From Pegea sp. RAD2-039 (Eukaryota; Chordata; Thaliacea; Salpida; Salpidae), in NCBI GenBank assembly GCA_034620365.1, contig JAQGEQ010000131.1, forward strand, positions 62,001 through 126,000: 64,000 nt of DNA, given 5' to 3'. The translations under genes were made by a program, and so were the position numbers. The notes beneath the pieces are model-generated. The model had not been told where the DNA came from. It made no database searches and saw nothing but the letters and a program-made list of their open reading frames with translations. Of the stretch, positions 57,991 through 64,000 are shown in pieces. Within the stretch, counting starts at the first letter, position 1. Each line of letters opens with the position of its first letter.

Positions 57991-58149
57991 CTAACTTACA
58001 AATATTTTAATAAGTAATCAAAGTTTTCTAAATTTGTAAAAAAGTGCAAGATAAAAGAAAACAAGTTCTACATTTTGCAAAATACAATGTTTCAATACAT
58101 TTTCGCAAATAAAATATTTAGAAATAAATTACAGTTTGAAAAACAGTAA

Positions 58150-58377
58150 AAACCTGATGATTTAAAAAGACATAAATTTGATTGGAAATCTGATTCTTTT
58201 CTGAGAGACAGAATTGATTTACCTGGATGTGTTTATTGGATATCTCAAGATGATAATTTTGTTAAGGTCAATAAGCTTACAGATTTCAATGGAAGTAACA
58301 TTTCATATGAAATGGTTTTAGTGAAGATTTTTTTCACTTTGGAGTTGCATATTCCTTATAAAAAATTAAATCAATGA
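58150..58377 (+). CDS. Unknown coding segment, best-preserved copy
   Basis: 75 codons are open between a TAA (58,147) and TGA (58,375-58,377): it starts KPDDLKRHKFDWKSDSFLRD and continues with LPGCVYWISQDDNFVKVNKL and SNISYEMVLVKIFF. It has no methionine start, so it would be an internal or terminal exon or a relic. Upstream, before the TAA, the same frame is again open (KENKFYILQNTMFQYIF). The composition (W, C, G, P at plausible places) is protein-like and not low-complexity. Relics are at 13,240-13,560 (-) and 29,350-29,545. I do not recognise the family. Confidence 0.4.
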   Translation, partial: KPDDLKRHKFDWKSDSFLRDRIDLPGCVYWISQDDNFVKVNKLTDFNGSNISYEMVLVKIFFTLELHIPYKKLNQ

Positions 58378-58676
58378 AAGATCAAATTGCTTGGAACTTT
58401 TGAAACATTGTTTGATTTTCTCAATACCATCTTTATCACTCCCCAACTTATGTAACAGCAATCAGCTTTCTTAGAGAACTTGTAATATCTTGTGATTTGC
58501 AATTATTTGTTTAGTATTCAAATGCAAATAAATTGGATGTTTTTAGACAAATTGTTTGCTCAAACGAGATACACAAATTATGCAAAACGGAGTTTAGCGA
58601 GCATGTATTTCAGACTGACTAGTCATTATTTACCACACTAACGTCATCTTTAGTTTGTTTTGATTGGTTAATTGAG

Positions 58677-58937
58677 TTGGGTTGCTCTTGTAAGTATGCA
58701 AGTATCAAGACTATCGAGTTTAATATAATCATTAGAACTGGTTTATATTTAAACAAAAGTATCTATAAGAACTTACAGCTTAGTGATTATGTTTATAAAT
58801 TGGAAGAAAGTGTTAAAGAAAATAGTTTTTTCAAAGTAAAGAAAATATGTCGTTTGAAGAATGTTTTCTCGTTCCCAGTATTAACCTCAAATCTCTATAA
58901 ATGGTTTAAAAGTCAAAAATTTTTCTATTCCACTTAA
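58677..58937 (+). CDS. Unknown 86-residue frame, duplicon D copy
   Basis: Third copy of the frame at 12,646-12,903 and 29,877-30,137. It reads GCSCKYASIKTIEFNIII, SDYVYKLEESVKENSFFKVK and KSQKFFYST. Changes from C include I-to-R and L-to-S, not conservative, which argues against strong selection. It is on the same strand as the 58,150 segment and 300 bases downstream of it. Function unknown. Confidence 0.3.
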   Translation: MGCSCKYASIKTIEFNIIIRTGLYLNKSIYKNLQLSDYVYKLEESVKENSFFKVKKICRLKNVFSFPVLTSNLYKWFKSQKFFYST

Positions 58938-60589
58938 AAACATCCGAAAACTATATCGATCTTAGTTAGCCTAACTTATTAGCCTAGATTATTAAAATTA
59001 TGAAAAAAAATTTGTTTTATAACTGAATTAATCAACTTTAAAATAAAATTGCAGTAAAAGTAAGAAAGGAAGTTAGTGATAATATTAGTGAATGTTAACC
59101 TTTTACAAATTATATATTCTTTTCGTTTTAAAAAATTTTCTAATATAGTTGATTGAAGAAAAATTTTAAATTGATGTTATTTTTTTTATATTATTTAATC
59201 TTAACTGTTCGGCAAAAATAAACTTAGATTTTTTTTCCTGAAATAATTTTTACCTTAAAAACAATATTATACATTTAAAAAAAACAACACAATAACCAAA
59301 CATATAAATTATTTATTTCGTTTACAGCAAAATGTATAACAAAAATTTTATACAAGAAATTAAACCTACGCTAGTTAGCAGTAAACTAGTAATCTATAGT
59401 GAAATCTAATTTAAGTTATAAGTTAAATCACAATTCATTATGTTTATGGTGCTTATAATAAAATCTGAAACAAGTTTTTATCAAACGAGTTGTTAAAAAA
59501 TATCGAATAATTTTTCAATTTTTCAAAAAAAACTTTTCATTTTCTCATAATAAGACTCAAATAAAATGTTATCAACGCGTTTACATGTTGTATAATACCA
59601 GAATTTATTTAGGTTTATTTATTTAAACATATTTATTTAACTATAGTGTGATTAAAAATACTATTCTTTTATTTTATTTGAAAGTTTATTTTTCCAAACA
59701 GTATGAAGTTAATTTAAATTTTCTTATTCTCATAATTGAGATCTTTAGAGGTTAAGCTGTATCACATAAATTTCATTAATTTTTTTGATGATATTCTTTG
59801 TGCTTCCACAACTACCAAATATTGTTCGTTTGCTTTTTGGTTTGAATGTTAGTTATCTTACTAAAAGGATTACATAAGCTCTTATATTTTATGCATTTTA
59901 GTTCAAAATCAAGCAACTCAAAATTCTATGAGATATAAATGACAAATAAACCTAAATTAATAAATTTAAATTAATAAATTATCAATTAATTAAACCTAAG
60001 ATCTTTTTTCGACTTGTTCACTACGTAAAAATTTGTTACGTTTCTTAAAATTGTGATAGAAAATACAAGTTTAGTAATTTTGTTTTAAAATAATGTTTAT
60101 TGCTCTCACTTACATCAAAATACTCGCTTATTTGCTTTTTTCAATTTTAATTTATTATAAGCAAAACTTGCAGAATTCCTTTTCTTAAAAAGAATAACAT
60201 TGCTTCATTGTAATATTTAACACTTTTTCACATTTCTTATATCTAAATTATGCACTGTATGTTCATTATTTAACCAAATTTTGTTTATCTATTAAAAAGA
60301 TACAAAATTGATTTACACCAATTAACCGCTTGCAAATTAAAAGTTAAAAAATTAAGAGATAATAGCTTTCAAGTATATAGTCAATAACACAAAAGAGTTA
60401 CTATAACCATAAATAACCGTTTAAATAAACAGAAACGTTTTTTGCTGAAATTACAAGAAAAAATCAGAAATACTTAAAACCAACGAAACTTTAAAATGTT
60501 GTTAGAAAAATAATAGAAGAAAAACATGAAATACTAAAAACTAGGATGAGTCAAAATTGATCTTTATCTGATCTTTTTTCTGATTACTT
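58938..60589. other. Non-coding part of duplicon D
   Basis: It matches 30,138-31,769 of C and the inverse of 11,023-12,645. No frame is preserved across copies. Confidence 0.5.
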
Positions 60590-61441
<852 letters not shown>

Positions 61442-64000
61442 TAAATTCAGTTTCAACTTGTTGAGCTACATGTAAACAAAACGTTTTAGTTTTTAGTGTA
61501 ATAAAAAGTTAAAAAAAACAATATATTATATACAAATTAATTCGATTGTAATCTGAATTAACTTTTTGTTAATTTCTATGCAATATAAAATTATAGTTTA
61601 TTTAAAAAAAGAATTAAAATTGAACCAAAAACAATTATTCACAGTTTCTTAAAATATAAATATTTATTTTACAAGAAAATATCTTAAGTAAATTTTAAAG
61701 TGGTTTATTGCCATATTCAATACTACAACAAAAATTTAATGAAAGTAAACAATTCAAAATAGCCTGACAAAAGCTTTCTAATTGACAACATTTCACAAAA
61801 AGTCTTTAGCATTCAACGTTATCTTTAGATTTTCTATTAAACGTTTTTTAAAATCTCTTAATGCTAAGTTTTCTGCTCTATTCTTCGAGTTTTTGATGAT
61901 TTGAAATAAATGTTTACCTGAAAAATATATTATATATAAGCAGATATATAAATAAAAAAATAAGCAAATACACTTTCGTAATTACTAAGCAGTGTTTTTA
62001 AATTGATCAGTTGAAGTTTGGTGTTTAACTTTTTTTGGAAAGAAAATTAAAATATAATTTTAGATTGTTCTACCAGAAACCAATTTTCAGGAATATAAAT
62101 CATAATTTTGGGAAAATAAGTTTTTTTTTAACTTGGCTTTAAAAATCAAAATATATTTTTCTTCCGAAAAGTATTATTTATCTTAGATTGACTGCAGCAA
62201 ATATACATAAAGCTGTAAGGTACTACTGTCAGCAAAAAATAATCTGGAAAACAAAGAGACAAATTTAATAAACGAAAGTAAATCTAATTCACAATTTAAA
62301 GTGGAATATATCTAGAAATACCTTATTAGAAATAAGTTTTATAAATTTGCATAAGGTGATACAAACTATTGATTCCAAATTATTTCCAAACCAAATTTTC
62401 AAATTAGTTTTTATGTTAATATTGTTTATCTGTATGAATACGTCAATAGTAAACTGCTTAACATAATCGTTTGATTGCAATTGTTGTTACAAAACTGAAG
62501 TTTCTTGTGTTTACCATGATGTTACACAAACAACAATTTCTAACATTTTCTATTGTATACTTTAAAATATAATTTTCAATTTTTATAGACTTTATCTTAT
62601 TTCTTCAGTATAAAGTTTGACATTTATAAGCCCACTAAAGTAGTGTGTAGTGAGAACAAGTTATTAAACATTTATTAAAGATGTTTATTATTAGCTTGAC
62701 CTTAAAATTTCAAACTTTTTTAAAAGCAGAAATAATATCAATAATTTTATTTTAGTAAAAAAATATCAATATAAAATATTTTGTATTTAATAATTGGTAA
62801 AGCTTTTTTGTGTGAAAATAAGGTTGTTAGTAATATCTTTTATTTATTTTTATTTTTGAATTATATCAAGATGAGTTGTAAATACAATTTCTGCAATACT
62901 TTTTTAAGAGATATATTTATTTATAATTAATTCTATTTCTCTATAATAAAGAATTTATTTATGCGAATAAATTTCGTACAAAACCAATAAATTGTAAGGT
63001 TGTTTTTTAGTTTCGCTAACTGGCGCTTAAAGTATTTTTAAAATTTGAAATTTTCTGCAATTTAAAAAAATTTCATTATACAATTTCTATGAACAATTTT
63101 CATGTAATAACTTTCTTTGCAAAGTTTTGTTTAAAATGTAAAAAGCAATTATACATTTTTTATTTAAAAATAAAAAGCAATCAAAGATAAAGGTTTTATA
63201 ACGAAGTTTATGAATACCAAATGTCAATAATATATTTGCAAATTTATTTATTTGAATATTGAACGAAAAGATTCAAGTAAAAAAATAGTATTTCTTTTGA
63301 AACTTGTTTTCTAAAATAGTAAACCACTACACATTAATAGTTAATTAAATTCTAAAATTCATTATCTAAACTTATACTTGCTAAGAAATTACTACAGGTA
63401 TAAAATAGCAATAGTATTTCACAGTGATTCACTAAATTCAGAATGAAAGTATTAAGATGAGATTTATATCTAAGATGTTTAAAGAAATAAAAGTTCTTTA
63501 ATATATATTACATCATCAGTATCTTTGATATTTGCACTGCTTAGTTATTTCAGTTCTGATAAACAATTTAAACTGATCAAAATTAGCGGATAATGTTTTT
63601 TACTGAATTAAAAAACCTTTAAAAATGACTAATTTTTTTTCAGATTAGTTTTTTAACTATGTAAATAGTTAGGAAAAAAATTATAAAACCTTCTAAGCAA
63701 GTCTATGAGAACAAAAGAGTCCTTAGGTAAACATAAACAATTTGTTAAAAAGAATAATTAAACAACTTTTCAAATCATTGAACGTAAAAATTTTCTTTAT
63801 TGTTTCAATATTACATGTTCTTCTAATGATTATATTGAGGTGATTTTAAACTGAAATCTTTTGTTTCAACTGATAGTCTCTGTGATAAAAATATTTTGAT
63901 TTCTTTATTTATACTTAAAGACAGTTCTCCATTACTAAAATTCGAAGCTTGATCAAGTTTCTTAAAATCATTAAAACAAATTCTATGTTTGAAAACGTTA
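61442..64000. other. Upstream and distal part of duplicon D, non-coding
   Basis: It parallels 32,462-35,136. No gene is recognised. The 63-codon frame at 62,289-62,480 is not kept in C. Confidence 0.45.

Overview
The window is very AT-rich (by eye about three quarters A+T) eukaryotic, almost certainly metazoan, DNA. It has spliced coding exons with phase-matched GT-AG introns, C2H2 zinc-finger genes with TGEKP linkers, and non-LTR retrotransposons of CR1 type (PHD-finger ORF1, APE endonuclease plus reverse transcriptase ORF2, TAAA-type tail). There are no operons, Shine-Dalgarno spacing or prokaryotic genes. A hydrozoan cnidarian such as Hydra would fit the base composition and the abundance of CR1 elements, but that is inference.

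Layout. 1-1,537: 5' part of a decayed CR1-like LINE (minus). 2,359-about 3,190: 3' end of a spliced HP1/chromobox-like gene (minus), the only clearly non-repetitive host gene I can support. 3,688-7,120 and 18,603-22,300: two copies of an old repeat carrying dead zinc fingers, the 5' end of a second LINE family (family A) with a broken PHD ORF1, and a block dense in the perfect palindrome TGACGTCA; one internal segment of that block is inverted between the copies. 8,860-15,435: inverted duplicon A with an intact six-finger zinc-finger gene. 22,340-28,050: older duplicon B, interrupted by decayed LINE copy 2 (22,953-27,240), with a dead zinc-finger gene. 29,216-35,160 and 58,000-64,000: direct duplicons C and D, offset by about 28.8 kb, carrying a four-finger gene and a frameshifted six-finger gene. 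35,160-46,300 and 50,480-58,000: AT-rich repeat mosaic, including about 3-kb inverted arms (41,400-44,110 and 55,020-57,990). 46,317-50,482: LINE copy 3 with both ORFs intact.

How the parts relate. The window is a segmentally duplicated zinc-finger cluster mixed with CR1 elements of different ages. LINE copy 3 encodes everything this type of element needs for target-primed reverse transcription (nucleic-acid-binding ORF1, endonuclease, RT), although its 5' UTR is truncated. The zinc-finger paralogs have gained and lost whole fingers, and one has lost its N-terminal linker. The HP1-like gene may be an ordinary housekeeping or heterochromatin gene beside this cluster.

The least expected observations are the two TGACGTCA-dense blocks with an inversion between copies, the unlisted HP1-like gene, and a coding-like unknown segment preserved in three duplicons. 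All similarities were judged by eye without database searches.
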